Below, in pieces: positions 10,001 to 24,115 of a DNA stretch of 64,000 bases. Numbering within the stretch: position 1 is the stretch's first letter; every line of letters begins with the position of its first letter. A program made the position numbers and the translations under genes. The DNA comes from Zonotrichia leucophrys gambelii (lineage: Eukaryota > Chordata > Aves > Passeriformes > Passerellidae), in assembly GCF_028769735.1 (NCBI RefSeq), contig NC_088171.1:141381917-141445916 (forward strand). The letters run 5' to 3'. The notes beneath the pieces were generated by a model. It was not told the DNA's origin, made no database searches, and saw only the letters and a program-made list of their open reading frames with translations.

Positions 10001-13000
10001 TAGTGGGAACTTAAGCCAGGACACTGGTCCCAAGGGCAGCCCACTGCTGCTGTACCTTGAGTGAGTTACCTGATCTCAGGGGAGAAGCCTGCTCCACACT
10101 GAAATGGGAGCAGTGCTGAGCAGCAGCTCCTTGGGAACCAGAGGGAGAGGAATACAGTTTCCTGGGGAAATACCTGTAAGAGGGTTTGGTGTGAAAATAA
10201 AAAAACATTTAGGAGAAGTAAAAGGATGCTTCTCTGAACCTCGGTTCACAGGAATGTACCCTTAAACACACGGTGATGTGCTTCGGACTGACAATAGAAA
10301 GGAGAGCCACGATAGTACTGGCAGTTCCCCATGCACAAAAGACAAACAGTGGGGTGTTGTCTGAGAGCCAGCTTCTCTGTTTGTTGTGTGCAACGGGCCA
10401 GCCCATCCTCCCTCTTCCCCGTGCTGTAGGTAGATCTACAGGAGGCAGGAGGCTGGCAGCAAATTAATGTCACCAAACCAACTGAGAAGAGAAGCAGCTC
10501 GAGGGACTTGTATCTTGTCAATCTAGGAATTATTCCTTGCTTACAGTAAACTGTGCATAATGTAGCTGACAACAGACTTTGGGATATGATTTCATAGAAA
10601 ATATATATTTTTACATGTGAAAGAGTGTCTCCACCCCCTGCTCACTGCATTAAGCCCAGAATTTTGCAGTCAGGAGCTGTTAGTAGCGGACATTCAGTTC
10701 CACAATGCAGAGGATATGGAGTACAGAGCTGTAGTGGGCAAGAGGCCAGTGGCATCTGAACCAGTGTGGCAACAGTCCTACAGGATGCAGGTTACTCTGT
10801 GGGACAGCCACAAAGCAAGCCAAGAGCTGGATCAGCATCAGGGCCTCCCCAAGGTCCACAGTAGTGTGTGTGCTGCACTGCCAGTGCTGGGGAAAGCAGA
10901 AGGCACTGAAAGGCACTAAGCTCGAGGCTATCACACCTGCAGAGGTCAAGTCAGCAGGGGGGTTGGCTTGGCCTGGCTTTGTAGTGCAGGTGAGGGTTGA
11001 TGCCCTAGAATAAACAATGTAATTATCCTGGGGACATCAGACAGTGGCCATGCCTTTCATCTCTTCTGTCCTCTCTGTGGCAGATCAGGGCTGTGGCACT
11101 TACAGTAAGTCTGAAGTTTGTTCTTGGTGCTGCAGTGTTTTCTGCGGCTTTTGTGGCCCCTGTGTAACAAGCATTGCTGCCTGGTTGGCCACAGCCTCAG
11201 TGCACCCAATTTGGTGCACCCAAATTCTCAATTTTTTACCCCAACTACTTCTGTTCTCTGGCTGCCTGTTGCAGGGAGGTGGTTAATGTCAAGTATTCCC
11301 TTTTGCAGCCTTGTTGCAGCTTCATTTTCCTGCCTCTTAAAGTGACTTGGAGCCTTCTGAGGTGGAAAGTTGTTGCAAACCAAGGGCAAGCCTGTTACAG
11401 AGGACAGATGTCCCTGGAAGAGAAGGTAGGAACACAGATGGAAGCAATGGAGTGTGAAATCTCCACCCTTCTGTCCCTCCAGCAGCTTGCAGAAAGCAGC
11501 TGTTTCCATCGTGTGAAGCGGCATCCCTGGGCAGGGCAGTTTCTGAAGGTGAGAGGTGGCCCCAGGCGAGGCCTTGGAAGGTGCCAGGGCATTACAGGCA
11601 TGCTGCCTGCTCCAGGCCTCCATTCAACATGAAGAGGGAGAAAATCCAAAGGTAGTCTCTTGCTGTTAGACCACACAGCACATTTACCCTTCCTCACAGG
11701 CTCTGGAAATAGCTGTTTCTCTCAGTGTGCAAGTGCACATTTCATGGTCATGCTGCAGAAGGTGGTGTGGGGGAAGCAGCCTAAGAAGCTGTTCCTAGCT
11801 GGCTTTGAAGATGCCCCTTAGCTGACCTCTTGTCCCTTAGATGTTTCTACCCAGAACTACCTGTTTTACAGACCAGGTCATTTTCCATGTGTGAGAAAGC
11901 CCTCTCCTGCACCAGCAGGTGCTTCCATGAAAGCCAGAGTTTAACTGCTCAGTCTCAACGAAGACCCCACAGGAGTTTCTCTGGATGCTCACCTCTGTTT
12001 CTGCAGAAAGTTCCAGCCTGGGTTGCTCTGCATTTTGCTTGCCTCAACACCACCTGGGCAGTGTCAGTGGGGCACAGTAAGCATCCCTGCCTGAGAGAGG
12101 AGCTCTGTGTAAAGCTGCTCTGGGGTAGCTGCATCTCATGGGTGGCCAGGGCCCAGTGCAGCCTCAGGAGCTGGTTGCAAGGGGCAGCAGGGTGATTTGC
12201 TGTGTAAAAACCCCGTGGTTATTAGAGAGTTCCGATCCTCCACGCTGTTGGTAGGATACACAACTTTTCCTAAACACAGCCTGTCCAGCCACATTCCTGA
12301 AGAACACATTCCTTGCCAGCAAAGCTCACCCAGAGTGTGTCCAGGAATAGCACTGCAGCTTCATGTGGGACCTCTCCCAAATACATCTTTAATTGAATGG
12401 GGCCTCTTGGCCCATGTGCTTGAACTCAGACCAGGACCAGTATTGTAATTACTGGTCTTCTTGCCATTTCCTACCCAAGGCATCTATTCTTGATCTCTCA
12501 TATCTATGACTTATAAGCACCACTATTTCAGCTTTGTTTTCTGTATCACTGCCCTGTTTGGGGCTGTCCCTTGGGCAACATGGGTGCCAGTGACCAGGGA
12601 CACTGGTGGAGTCACCTTCTTGAGTTCATATAGTTAAGGCTTGTTGTTGTGCAGCCAGAGGTACTAATTTCTGTCTCTGAAGCCACATAACTGAGATTCA
12701 GCTGGCTGTTTGTAGCCACAAAGAATGCTTTGCTGGAAGGAGAGTTGCTGGCTCTTTGATTTTTATCATAAGCCTTGTGATAGCTGGCTTTCTCTTGACA
12801 GCACCAATATCTGGAGCATAGTTTTGGGGTGAGAAGCTCAGCTTTCAGTTAAATCCAGAATGCATATTTGGAGCCCTGACAATTGCAGAGAAGACACACA
12901 GTAACTTCCAAGCATGCTCCCATGACTCAGAAAATGCAAATTACCCTGTATTTTGGTTAAGAAGACAATCAAGAAGGAATATTATGTTTTTTAAGGCTGC

Positions 13001-14833
13001 ACAGTGATCCTAGAGTATTTGGCACTGGCAATCTCGGGGAAAGATGCCAGTTTATCAGGCCTTTTTGTTATGGAGAAGTTCAGGCATAATTTTGAGAATC
13101 AGGACTGCAGAGATTTAGGTGGCCTGGAACAGATGACAAACTCTTCCTTCACTACTAGGCCATGCTTAGCAGGGCACAGCTGCTCAGAGGGCTACCTCTC
13201 ATGCCCAGGACCTTTCAGAGGAGCAGGTAGGAGGCATCATACTAGCCTGGGTCCTTTCTCTTGCTCTGCTTATCACTGCCCACAGACAACCTCAATGCCA
13301 GCACTCCTAATCTAAATACATACAAGTAAGATATTTTTGTAATACTTTTCTATTTTATGAGCAATTGTATGAAAATTGAGCTTTTTTCTTACCAGAGCTC
13401 CTGCTGAAGGCCCACTGCACATGTGAGTTTTCCCCTTCCAGTAGGTACTGAAGACATAACTTATGGGCTTTGGCTTAATCTCAAACTTGGTATTGCTCCA
13501 GTACAGGCAAAGACTTTAGGGCTCAGCAGCAACAGTTTTAAATACTTATTTTGTGCTTCTCTGTGCTGTGTGCAGACATAACCACAGTGGTCAAACCCTG
13601 CTTTCAACTTCCCCTTTGGTGACCTGTGATGTTTACATGGTGTGCAGTGTTCTGCAAGCATCAGACAAACAGAAATAAAAATCAGTGCTGGTTTGCTTTT
13701 TAGGAGTAACCCCTGGAGTCAACAGCCATTCACTCCTTGTAACCTTTAACTCTCACAACATGAAGGGGCTTTACAGAAGAAATAAATAGTGTATCAACTT
13801 AGGGTTCTCATGTGTTTTCCTATGAAAGCATTAAAAATCTCAACACAGCATGAGAATGAAGCAATAAAGCATCTGGACTTTCTTGGCCAGGCATGGAGCT
13901 GAGCAAGCCTGATTTTTCCACAAAGCAAGTGGATTTGCAGAGCAAAGTGCCAAGTAGTCACAGCAGTGTCACTGTTATTACAAGGATAGATTTTTCAGCA
14001 CACACTGTGCTGAAATGATGATGGGTGGCTACTGCATTTTTGAGAGCTCTTTGATTTTCTGCATGCAATGGGAACTCAATTCCTAGAAGACACTGGCAAG
14101 GGGGAGGCAGTCCAGAGATAACCCAAGGAGATACTCTGCAAGATGTTTTTCATCAATCCAGAACTGGTAGCTGCAAAGAAAGGGCACAATACTGATAACT
14201 GCAAAAGGAGGAATGAAATCAGAGTAAGTATTTCTTTGGCTGCAAAATCTTTTCCAAGACTTAGCTGAGAAAGAGGAAGTCTTCTCCTTGTAAAAATAAA
14301 AGGAAGATCTAAGTAAGGTCTATCCTTATAAATACATATCTAGTGGCTTGTTTTTTAAATTTGAAAATATCACTAAAACTGCTGGAAATAATAAAAGAAA
14401 AAAACTTTGCTGCTTTGAGGGTCTTGCCATTCAGAAGACAAGAATTATACAGCCTTGCTCATCGCAACACTTGAGTGATGGGCAGAAGATTTTTTTAGAG
14501 AGTATCACAGGTTCCTTTTCACAAAGGCTGAGGAACAAGCCATGATAATACCTCAAGGTCACAAAAAGGCCCCTTTATATTCTGCAGGGGTTGAGATGTT
14601 TGAGGTTGATGGAAAAAATTATTAATCCAGGCCATAAGAAAATTGTGATACAAGACTGCAGGACTCTGAATAACTCAGCAAACTTGGTGGGTTTGTAACT
14701 TAGGTGTCCAAACAGGCCACCTGCATAGCTGGAACATCGATTTTGGCTTTTATTTTGGCAAGAGCTGCTGCCCACTAAGAGCCTCTGAGCTCTGCAGAAG
14801 CAGTTAGGTGCTTTAGTCAGCCATTGCAAACCA
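7043..14833. other. Intergenic, nothing recognised
   Basis: No exon, RNA gene or transposon was recognised in these 7.8 kb. Open frames up to about 150 codons occur on both strands with no familiar domain and no matching splice structure. Confidence 0.55.
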
Positions 14834-14874
14834 GGGGAAAAAAAGGGGAAAAAAAGTTTTAAAGGGGAAAAAAA
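14834..14874 (+). repeat. Short purine repeat, three copies of GGGGAAAAAAA
   Basis: Exact 11-mers lie at 14834-14844, 14845-14855 and 14864-14874, with GTTTTAAA between the second and third. It is a simple polypurine tract. Confidence 0.85.
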
Positions 14875-17800
14875 GTTATCTGTCATTCTTTGTTGGCTCA
14901 TGGTAAGATATGTGAGCTGCCACATTACAATTAAAGGCCAGTTGAGGAGAAAATTTTGTTCCTCTGATCCAAAATGCATCACCTGGCCGAGAAGAGAAGT
15001 TTTCTTCTGTTTTAGGATAGCCAAGGTGCAAAATGTCCTGGGTTTATCTAGTCCCTGGGCACAAGGAGAGCTGGAGGAATGCTGTGGCTCCATGCTTCTT
15101 GTGTGCACCAGCTGTAGAGTGATGGAATTGGCCTCCCATGCAGTCAGAGCACCTTGGTTCCACTGGAGTCAGAAGTCTGCTCTTAGGGCAGTTATCCTGA
15201 ATCAGCTCACAGGATGGAGATTCTTACATTTCAGTAACTAACTTCAAGAACAAAATGATCAGCTGAGTCCGTCCCAGCCTGCTCTTTAGGTTACAGGTTC
15301 CTGGGAGCAGGAGTAGCCTTTTTTCAGAGCTATATTCTCTAATTGGATTTCCCACTCATATTGCATCAACAAAAACTGAGTTCTCATAAGTGTGCATTTA
15401 ATTTTATGGTTCTTCTGCTCTAACTCACAAGGCATTTGCCCAGGCTAGGTGGGACACAGTATCTGTATCTTTCTGAGAGTTCAAAACACTCTCCTCTTCA
15501 GCTGCCAGAGCAGCTAATGTGGCATCTGCAGCTGCTGTTGGCAACCTTCCCACTGATATCAGCGCAGCAGGTTTTGATCTTAAATTTGCTCTGTGTGTCC
15601 CTAAAGAATACTCTAGCTTGAAACTCTGTGGGGGTTCAAATGAGGCTTTTTGCTGATGACTGCAGTCCCCTTCCTCCAACCCTGCTGCCTGAGGCAGAGC
15701 TGGTGGTCAAGAAAAAAGATTTCCCAGAAGATATTGTGCTATGTGTTGGAGGGTGCTGAGCACTGTGCAGTGTGTGCTGACTTTTAAAGTGTGACCACTG
15801 TAAGTTCACCAGCTGGAACACAGGGAAGGGAAATACTTGTGGATCCAGGTTTAGTGATCAGCTATTCCATTGAACATGAAACTCCTGTGAGTGCTTATAG
15901 CATTCATCTTTTTGTTGAATATCCAGCAAGAGTTGCAGCACAATTAGTTTCAAGTAATACAACTGAGGCTAACTTAATGGAGAAAAAGCCTGGAAAACTT
16001 TTCTGGAAGGGGATGTGTTGCATATATCCATATCCATCATGGGAAGGACATTAGCTCTGGTGTGGGAGGGTAATGACAGACACATGGGCCCTGACAGAGC
16101 TCCTGTCATGTGTCTGTGGAAAATACGTATCATCCAAGGCAGTGTGCAACGTAGGAGAATTAGGAAACCTTGAAGAGGTGACAGCTGATTAAACAGCTGA
16201 AGTTTTAGATCTCTCTGAGCTATTTGATATGCAAAGATACATCATAAGACAGCTACCTTAAGCTGCCTGATACCAGTTCCCCCACCGCCCCGTTCCCAGG
16301 CACTGCCTTTTACCTTGTACAAAGCTGTTACTGTTTAGTCTGTGCAGAAACAGCCTTTGTCATCATATACTCCAGCTAAATTAGATCATTGTAGCAGTGT
16401 AGACAATATACAACCCTGCAAGCCAGAATGTAAATTTATTAATTTTCCCATAAAACTAATTTCATAATGTCTTTGGAGCAAGCGTCCTTGCTGTCTTTAA
16501 TACAGAGCATTTCATTTGAAGAAAGAAAGGGAAGGAAAATTCAACTTAAAATCTTCAGACCCAAGATTAGCCCCAAAGCATTCATGTCATCAGAGTAGGA
16601 AACCACCTTATCTTCTGATGTGGTTTCACTGTAGCTGAAAGCTTAAAGAATGACTGATCCCATGAGAACATTTGATCCCTTTTCAACCTTCCCCAGTGCT
16701 GGGATTTGTGCAAGATCACAGTCAAATGTATTTCTCAGGAAAAGTCAACTGGGGATAGCACTCAACTCCCTTATCTTGATGGACCTTCAAAGCCATTCTC
16801 CATCCCAATACTCAGCCTTATCTGGATATAAACAGATATGCTCAGTGCATCTCTGGGCCATCTTCCCCACATGGTCACACTGTACCATCATCAGCTGTTT
16901 CAGCAGAAGTCAGTGTAACACCAAAATGGCTGAAAGATTTGTAGGCTGTAAAGAAGGGACAAAATGCAAAGCACAGATGGATGCTATTCCCAGAGAGGAA
17001 GGGAGTGCTTGGGGGGGAATATGTGCTCCATGTTGATCCTTCTTAAATGAGGTGTATGGGGTCTGGAGGGACCTTCCTGAGGGAGCCTTGGCTAAAGACT
17101 TGAGGATTCAGATGATGTAAATTGTGCTGTGAATTTGTGAGCCACTGCACACTGTTAGGAAAACCACAGTCCCTCTAGAAAGGGGAGCCCATTTTCTGTC
17201 CTGGCAGGGGCTGAGATATGGAGAGCAGAGGATCCTGCCTGATCTGTCTGACTAAGCCCACATAATAGGCTTCACCTCAGAGGCAGACAGTAATTGCAGT
17301 AACATGGGCTTAGTGGTGAAAGCACAGATTGCGACAGGTACACCCCAGCTGTGGAGAAGGGCATTGTCTCTTCCTATTGCTCCTCACCACACAGGACTTC
17401 ATTTTATAATTTAATATTGTAGCAATTGTGATTGGCACCACAGATCAGAACCAACAGATGAAATGCAACCTGATAGTCCCTCCCTGCTTTTTAAAATAAT
17501 ATTCCAAAAATATCCCCGTTTCCCAGACACGGATATCACAAAGGGCAGAAGAGGACATCGTCTCCCAGATTTTCTCTTTCCTCCATCTGTAGCCTATGTG
17601 TTGTCTATACAATGTGCCTAAATATTTCCATCATTGATAACAGAAAGGAAAAAGGGGCATTCTCTCAGCAGGCAAAAGGTCTGGCTGCAATATTTCCACC
17701 AGGAAAAGGTTACATTCAACTGTATGACATTTTTCATGAAGTACCTGCTTTCCAGGGAAACTCTGGGATTAGAAACATTAAGAGGTTGCCACAATTGTGA

Positions 17801-20800
17801 TATTACCTCAGGATGCCCCAGGATGCAGGTTTTTTGTTTCTCTGCCTTTCTGTCCTTTTCTATGGGCTGTCCTTATGAGACACTTAAGTTTTCTGTGGTG
17901 CACCAGCATCAATGACCCTCGTAACATACCATCTTTCTTCTCTGGGAGGACAACTCCAGTGCTCCCTGGGGATTTTGTTCCTAACCAGTGAAATGGCTCA
18001 TACAGCTGGCAGCATAAAATGCATTAACAACAGGTTCCATAATGTTTAACAGGGATATTGAAAGGTAGTCCTGCAATTACGCCTCTTCACATGAAAATCT
18101 AATTTTCTGACCTACCACCTTCATGGTTTTAATTTACTTCATCCTGTACACACTGTCAGCAGCAGTCAGTCTGGTAGCAAGCTATAGTTTTTTTCCTTAA
18201 AAAAAGCTACACAGAGATTACATACAGGACTGGGACAAACTAACCTGATGCAAAGGACATTCAAAACAACAAAAAAAATGATCCTGCACATAAGTTTTAA
18301 AGGATGCAACTGATTCCTGCAAATAAACTGTATCAGTCAGACCATCGTTCTGGTTTGCTGGACTAACAGAGTGAGATGAAAACTCAAGTGTCAGACACCA
18401 CATTTGTGGCCTAGAATGTACTTCTTGGGCTAAATTCCAAGACTAAAGTACAGTGTCAAAGGCAGGAGCTTATCCAGTAACAGGTTGGTTTGTTCTTCTG
18501 GAAAGACATTGCTTTTACCAGTGAACCAGAAGGGCATCTTTTCTCAGAAAACACTGCTGTGAACTTCAGAGACATTGTATTATATCCAGTGCTCATCTCT
18601 CTGACATGTTGGACAAAAATACTCTATCCAGAATAATAAGGTAATTATCTGCAATTTAGCATATTAAGCAATCTGGTCTTAAAAGCCGTCAGACAGCTCA
18701 TAGGAAGATTTAGCCCCTATTAGAGGCAAACATGGTGTGTGTTTTAGTGGTACAGGTAGCGCCAGAACTGTCCCCTCTCAAAGAAGAGATAACATTATGC
18801 CCAATACAAAACTGACATCAATCTACTGAGACCAATTGTCTCAGTATTTAGTATTTGTAGAAGAATCCTGCTGATCCTCCATTATGTGTCCCAGACATTT
18901 TTCATTCCCTCTCAGATAAAATGCCCGGCTGATCTAATGGTAGAATTTGGCTTTCAAAGCTAGAAAGCTCCAACTGTAGCCAAAATAATATCCTAAAATA
19001 GAAAGAAAAATGAGAAAGCAGAAATGTTATTTTCCTCTTTCAAAAGTTTCAGCAGGAAGCTAGCAATGAGAAACCACTAAAATGGCTGTCTCCCAGCTAC
19101 CTCTCCCAGTCTGGGCATTGCCTGAAACACTCAAAATATTCCTCATCCTAAGGTCCAAAGGCACCTTGGTTTCATGCCTTTGTCTCCAGTGTCACTGGAA
19201 ACCACCTTAAGTTAATTGAGCTCAGGATTTGGTCTTTCTGTGTGAATCAGCTCTAGGGAAGCTGACAGCTACAAATCCCTGTGTTTTTGTTCTGATGAAA
19301 ACAGCCTGAAGATCTAAATTTAACATTTGGTTTCACAATGCTCATTTTTGACTGTAAGTAAAATCATCCTGGAAAAATAGCTTAGAATAGGAAGAGATAT
19401 GTTTTCCGGATGCTGGAAAAGTGAATGAAGAAAAAGCAAGCACGACAAATTTATCCTCATTCACAATTTAGATTGCTCTCTACTTTCTGCTTGGTATCTT
19501 TGGATAAATACTGTGAATAAAAATTGCACTAGTTACAGGAGAGATTCATAATTTCTGACCCCATTTCAGAGGAAGATGTAGCACATATCTGTGGTGTTTG
19601 GGTCACGGGAAACAATGCCTGCAGAGCAAATCTGTGTTGTGAATGGGTTTTTTCACATGAGGAAACCAGGCAGAATATTTTCCAAGATGAAAAATATTCT
19701 TCTTCATGCAAATATTTATTCTGATTAATTTCTTCTTGTAGACAAATTATCCTTTTCACTTACCCTACGGTTACATTACTACACTTTAGCAATACAAAGA
19801 GACCATGGAGTGGATGTAAATATAATTTATAGATGAAGAATGGCATAAATCACCTGCACATTATGAGGCAATCTAGTCTAAATAAGACTGGGGCCTCTAC
19901 AACGAAAATCTGCTCCCAAGAGTGACAAATGGCATTTTCTACTCAGCTTTTTGTATTTGAAACAATGTCTGCTTCCAAATAAGCCCGGATGGATTCCAGA
20001 GGATGACCTGATCCTGCTCTTCCTAGTGCACTGTCAGCAGTTCACCAGGCTCTAGCCATGCAAATTCATGGAAGATGTTCATATGCCCTTGGAAACAGGA
20101 TTTTTATTTGGGAACATCCTGAACCTTGGATGCCAGCAGCATTTTCTCAGTCTAGCATTAGGGAAAAAGGCATTGCACCTATAAACTGAGAGCAGCAGAG
20201 ACCTTGAGCTATTTGAGAAATTACACACAGGCTTTCATAATACAGTGCCACAGGCCCCCAAAACAGGAGATGTGGAGAATGGACCCCCTGTGGCTCAGGG
20301 CCTGCCTGTGGTCATGTCCTGGTGATCCAGGGGGTGACGTGTCCCCTCTGCCTGTGCAGGTGCACATCTGCATGGACGCCTTTGGGGACCTGGTTGGGAA
20401 GTGGGTGCCAAGGGCACAGGTGTGGTCCAGGCTGATGTCCTGGACTGAGTCCTGAGCCTCCCTTGTCCTGGGTTTTTTGGGCTGTGTCCCAGGCTGGTAG
20501 AGGTTTGAGCATGAGTCATCCTCATCTTGCAATTCCTTGGAAGCAGCTGTCCCAAAACCATCTGCCCACAGATGGGGAGCAACACCACCTGTCCACCACC
20601 TCTGTGAGCACCTTCTCTCCTGGAGGAGCTCCTCCTGCATTGCCCAGCAGGAGAGCTGCTGGTGGGAGGGCTGACACTGGGACAGAGGTGCCTTGGCAGG
20701 AGCTGGGTGCGGCCGGAGGAGGGAGGAGCCATGCTCATGGCAGAGGAATGCAGGAATGTGAGGCACCTCCCTGCGCTGCCAGGTTGCCTGGGCAGGCTCA

Positions 20801-23300
20801 GCACTGCTGCTGCACTGCCTGTGCATTGCTGTGCCTGCCTGTGACAGGTGAGCAGGCAGTGTGGCATGAGGCTGCTCTCTGCCCCTGGTGTGGCCCATCG
20901 GAGCAGCCATGGGCTGCTGCCAAGCAGGAGGGACAGCCCACACTCAGGTCTTTGTAGCAGTCCCACCAGCTGTCCCACCCCCTGTTGCTCTGCTCTGACC
21001 TGCCCTCTTACATCACATTTCTGCTTTAGCTAAGTGTTTGGTTCTCAAGACAAATACAGGAATAAAAATAACTCTTTTTCCATTTGCTTCTTTACCACAA
21101 TTGTGCCAATCACTTGGACCTTTAGTTCAGAGCAGACTGCAGCTTGTCTGGTCAGCCTTGTGGCTGCCTTGAATGTCAGCCTCCTAATCCTGCCTGGCTC
21201 AATCCTGGCCCTACTCTTTGGGCTTCACTCTGCTTTAAAAAGACCTAAAAAGAGAGCATCTTTCTCTGTTGGGCCATGGCTCTTTCCTTGGAGGACAAAT
21301 TCTTCCCACTCTGAGGACTTGGTATCTGCCTTGGAGAACCCACAGGCTCAGTTTGGAGCTCCAGCCACTGGCAGCCCCAGTTGCCAAGGACTGCAGAATT
21401 TATAGGGCCAGGAAGTCTGGAGACACTCAGCACTGGACCTGTTGTCTTGGGTATTTCTCAGGCCATGTTGTCTACTCCTTGTTCTAGAGCTACAGTTTGA
21501 TTCCTCTGAACAATCTAAAGTGAGGCTGTTAATGAAAATTTTAAAATATAATTTGCCATGAGGGATTCCTTACAGTACAAGAACTGGTTTGGATGACAGA
21601 GGCCAGCTCATCAGCAGAATTAATCAGAGCAGCATCAATTTAGCATCAGTAAGGCTTTGTTGATTTGCAGATGCAGAGGATTTGGCCCCAGTGCCTGGTC
21701 TATATTATTTTACAGCAGATAATGAATGCAGCATGCCATGCTTGCTTTTCTTACCCTTCTCGGAAATTGCAGTTTTACTGACCTGAAAGTATTTTCCCAC
21801 TATTAAACTTTCAGTCAGGACATAAGTCTTTTTTAAGATGCTGAACACCACAGGATGCCCTCTCCTTGTGTGGGAACAGCTCTGCTGTACCAAGAGGAGG
21901 TGTGATCTTGACTTAGGGGATAGAGATTCCTTGTGGCACTGACTCATACACTGTAAATTTGTGCTCATTTTCACATCTTCCTCCTGATCCTCTTTTAGGC
22001 CGCGTTTCCATTACTCCTCCACCCTGGGGGAGGAATCCTCAGCCAACACAGCTCTAACCCGGAAACCACAGGGGATGAAAAGACCTTTCATAGCAATAAT
22101 GATGCCATGTTCCTCTCCTCTGCAGCTGCATTTTGAAAACAAAGGATCAGGAGGCAAAGTCACCACCCACGAGCAGAATCTGCAGCTCTGCAGCCATCGG
22201 GGACTGGTGCAAATGGGCCTGATGCAGATGCCAGAGAACATACTTCCCATTGACAGCAGGGAACAACAAGAACTGAAAGTATAACCTAATCTAGGGTGAG
22301 AACAATGTCTACTTTTGCATATTTAGCAGGGATAGCCTTGGGCCATGAGCTGAGGCTTAACTTTGCCCACACCATAATTTATCGTTCATATTTTTGTAAT
22401 CAGCTGTTTGGATCAATCTATTGTAAAGACCATGTAATGTAATATCTGCAAAATAAGGTGGTGGATGCACTTCCAGCTTGATGCCCCTTAGTAGATACCC
22501 ATGCCTGGATGCACATTCCAGCTCCAGTGTCCATGAAAGATTTCCCATAAAACAGATAGGAGGACACTTGGAAATACCTCCAGTAATTTGGTGAGTCTGT
22601 AGTTCAACACAAAGTGTAGGAAAACAGGTTGAAGGCTGTGGATTATGACTTCTTTCTACTATAGCATATTGCTAGGCCAGGTTTATCTGCAGGCTCTGGG
22701 CTGAAGCACTCCTTGAGACTTGCCTTTCCAGCATGGATAGCACTTTTGAACTGGGAAAGGGTAGGTGATTGACATCAGACAGAAGGCCTGATTTCATCAA
22801 GGCTTTGGCATGCCACTTGCTGGAAAATGTATTCCAATAAGTGCAACCCAGAGTTATTAAATGTGGCACCGAAAGGTGAACAAAGTTCCTGCCAAGGAGC
22901 TGCCACTCTGGGCTGGTTTGGTCTCTGCTCCTACAGGCAGGCCTGATGTTAGTCATCAATAGGAAAAGGTCAGTGGGACTAGGGAGGGTCTGGCTGCACG
23001 TTTTGAAAGCCCTGGGCACATGGCAGCAGTGTAATCCTGTAAGCTTAGTATGTTAAAATACAGCTCTTCCTTCTCTTGGGCAGCCTTCAGAACATGAAGT
23101 GGAGGTAAATGATGACTGTAGTATTTTGTGGTTACTTTACGTGCCAGTGCTCACATGAGGGGTGGAATGGTGGAGAACCCAGCTCAGTGTCCATATGAGA
23201 CACTGAAATGCCTATGAGAAGTCTTTCCGAGCTTCCCCAGAGACTGTTTCAAACCTTGTGCTAATTGTTTTCTTCTTGACTGCTCTGAGTTCACTCCCAG
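14875..23300. other. Intergenic, nothing recognised
   Basis: Mostly AT-leaning DNA. A GC-rich patch at about 20.26-20.98 kb has overlapping open frames on both strands (the largest about 240 codons on the minus strand, opening at GTG rather than ATG). I recognise no protein in it and treat it as non-coding. Confidence 0.55.
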
Positions 23301-23450
23301 AGCTGCCAGTGCTTGATAATCTCTGGATCACAGTTCTCTGCTTGGGTTTCTGTCACAGTCTCTGTGTGACCTGTCCTCTGCTGGGCAGAAACTTGCAGGG
23401 TCACATGAGGTGCCTCTGCTGGGCTGGAAATGGGGATGGTTTATTTCTTC
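23301..23450 (+). repeat. Diverged direct duplication, copy A (partner at 23948-24115)
   Basis: The core 23361-23410 aligns with 24003-24055. Both carry TCTGTGTGACCTGT, CAGAAACTTG or TAGAAACTTG, and TCACATGAGG or TCACATGGGG in the same order. Flanks show weaker likeness (GCCAGTG/GGCAGTG on the left, GTTTATTTC on the right). Confidence 0.65.
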
Positions 23451-23947
23451 TGGGTTGAGTGGACCCCTAAAATACAAACTTCATTTCAAATAGCATTTGA
23501 TACAGATGAGTGCATTTGTCTTCTCCAACATGCAAACTAGAGATCAGCTATTTTCTGCTCAGCATGGAAAGGAAACAGGAGAACTGAGACAGCAACACCC
23601 ACGTCTGTGAAGGTATTTAGGCACTTGCTGGGATCCGTGCATCGTGGCCAAGCTGTTTGTTGATAGTAAGACATAGTCTGGGCAGCAGGTGCCTAAATCA
23701 CATTTTTCCAAAGTCCTAAGGTACAGTCTTTATCAGTGGGTCGGATTTCTCCCCAAGTTCCTTGCAGGACCAATTATAGGAAAGGGCTGATGCTCCATGT
23801 GCAGGTTCCTCTGTTTATTTTCCATGGTGCCCCATCCCTGCACTTTTCCACCCCATGTTGTGCAGGCATCTCAGCAGAGATTGCTCTCAGCACCCTGCAC
23901 CACTCGTTCCTTGTGGATGCCACAGAGGAACCACCTGTTACTCTAAA

Positions 23948-24115
23948 TCTGGCAGTGTTTCCTCATCTTCCCTGCATCCCCATTTCAACTTCTGTAACTA
24001 CATCTGTGTGACCTGTTTTCTCCTGCTATGTAGAAACTTGGGCAGTCACATGGGGATATGTGGGGTCACTCGTACTCCCCTGACCCTGTAAATGTAGAAG
24101 GGTTAGTTTATTTCC
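23948..24115 (+). repeat. Diverged direct duplication, copy B (partner at 23301-23450)
   Basis: This is the second copy, about 0.65 kb downstream in the same orientation. It could be a tandem duplication or two members of an unnamed repeat family. Confidence 0.65.

Noticed and set aside
14575..15108. 177-codon minus-strand frame
   Set aside because: It opens at GTG, is of mixed composition with runs caused by the local GGGGAAAAAAA repeat, and shows no family likeness.
20221..20978. Overlapping long frames on both strands (up to about 240 codons)
   Set aside because: The longest opens at GTG rather than ATG, composition is that of a GC-rich patch, frames overlap in several phases and no domain is recognisable.
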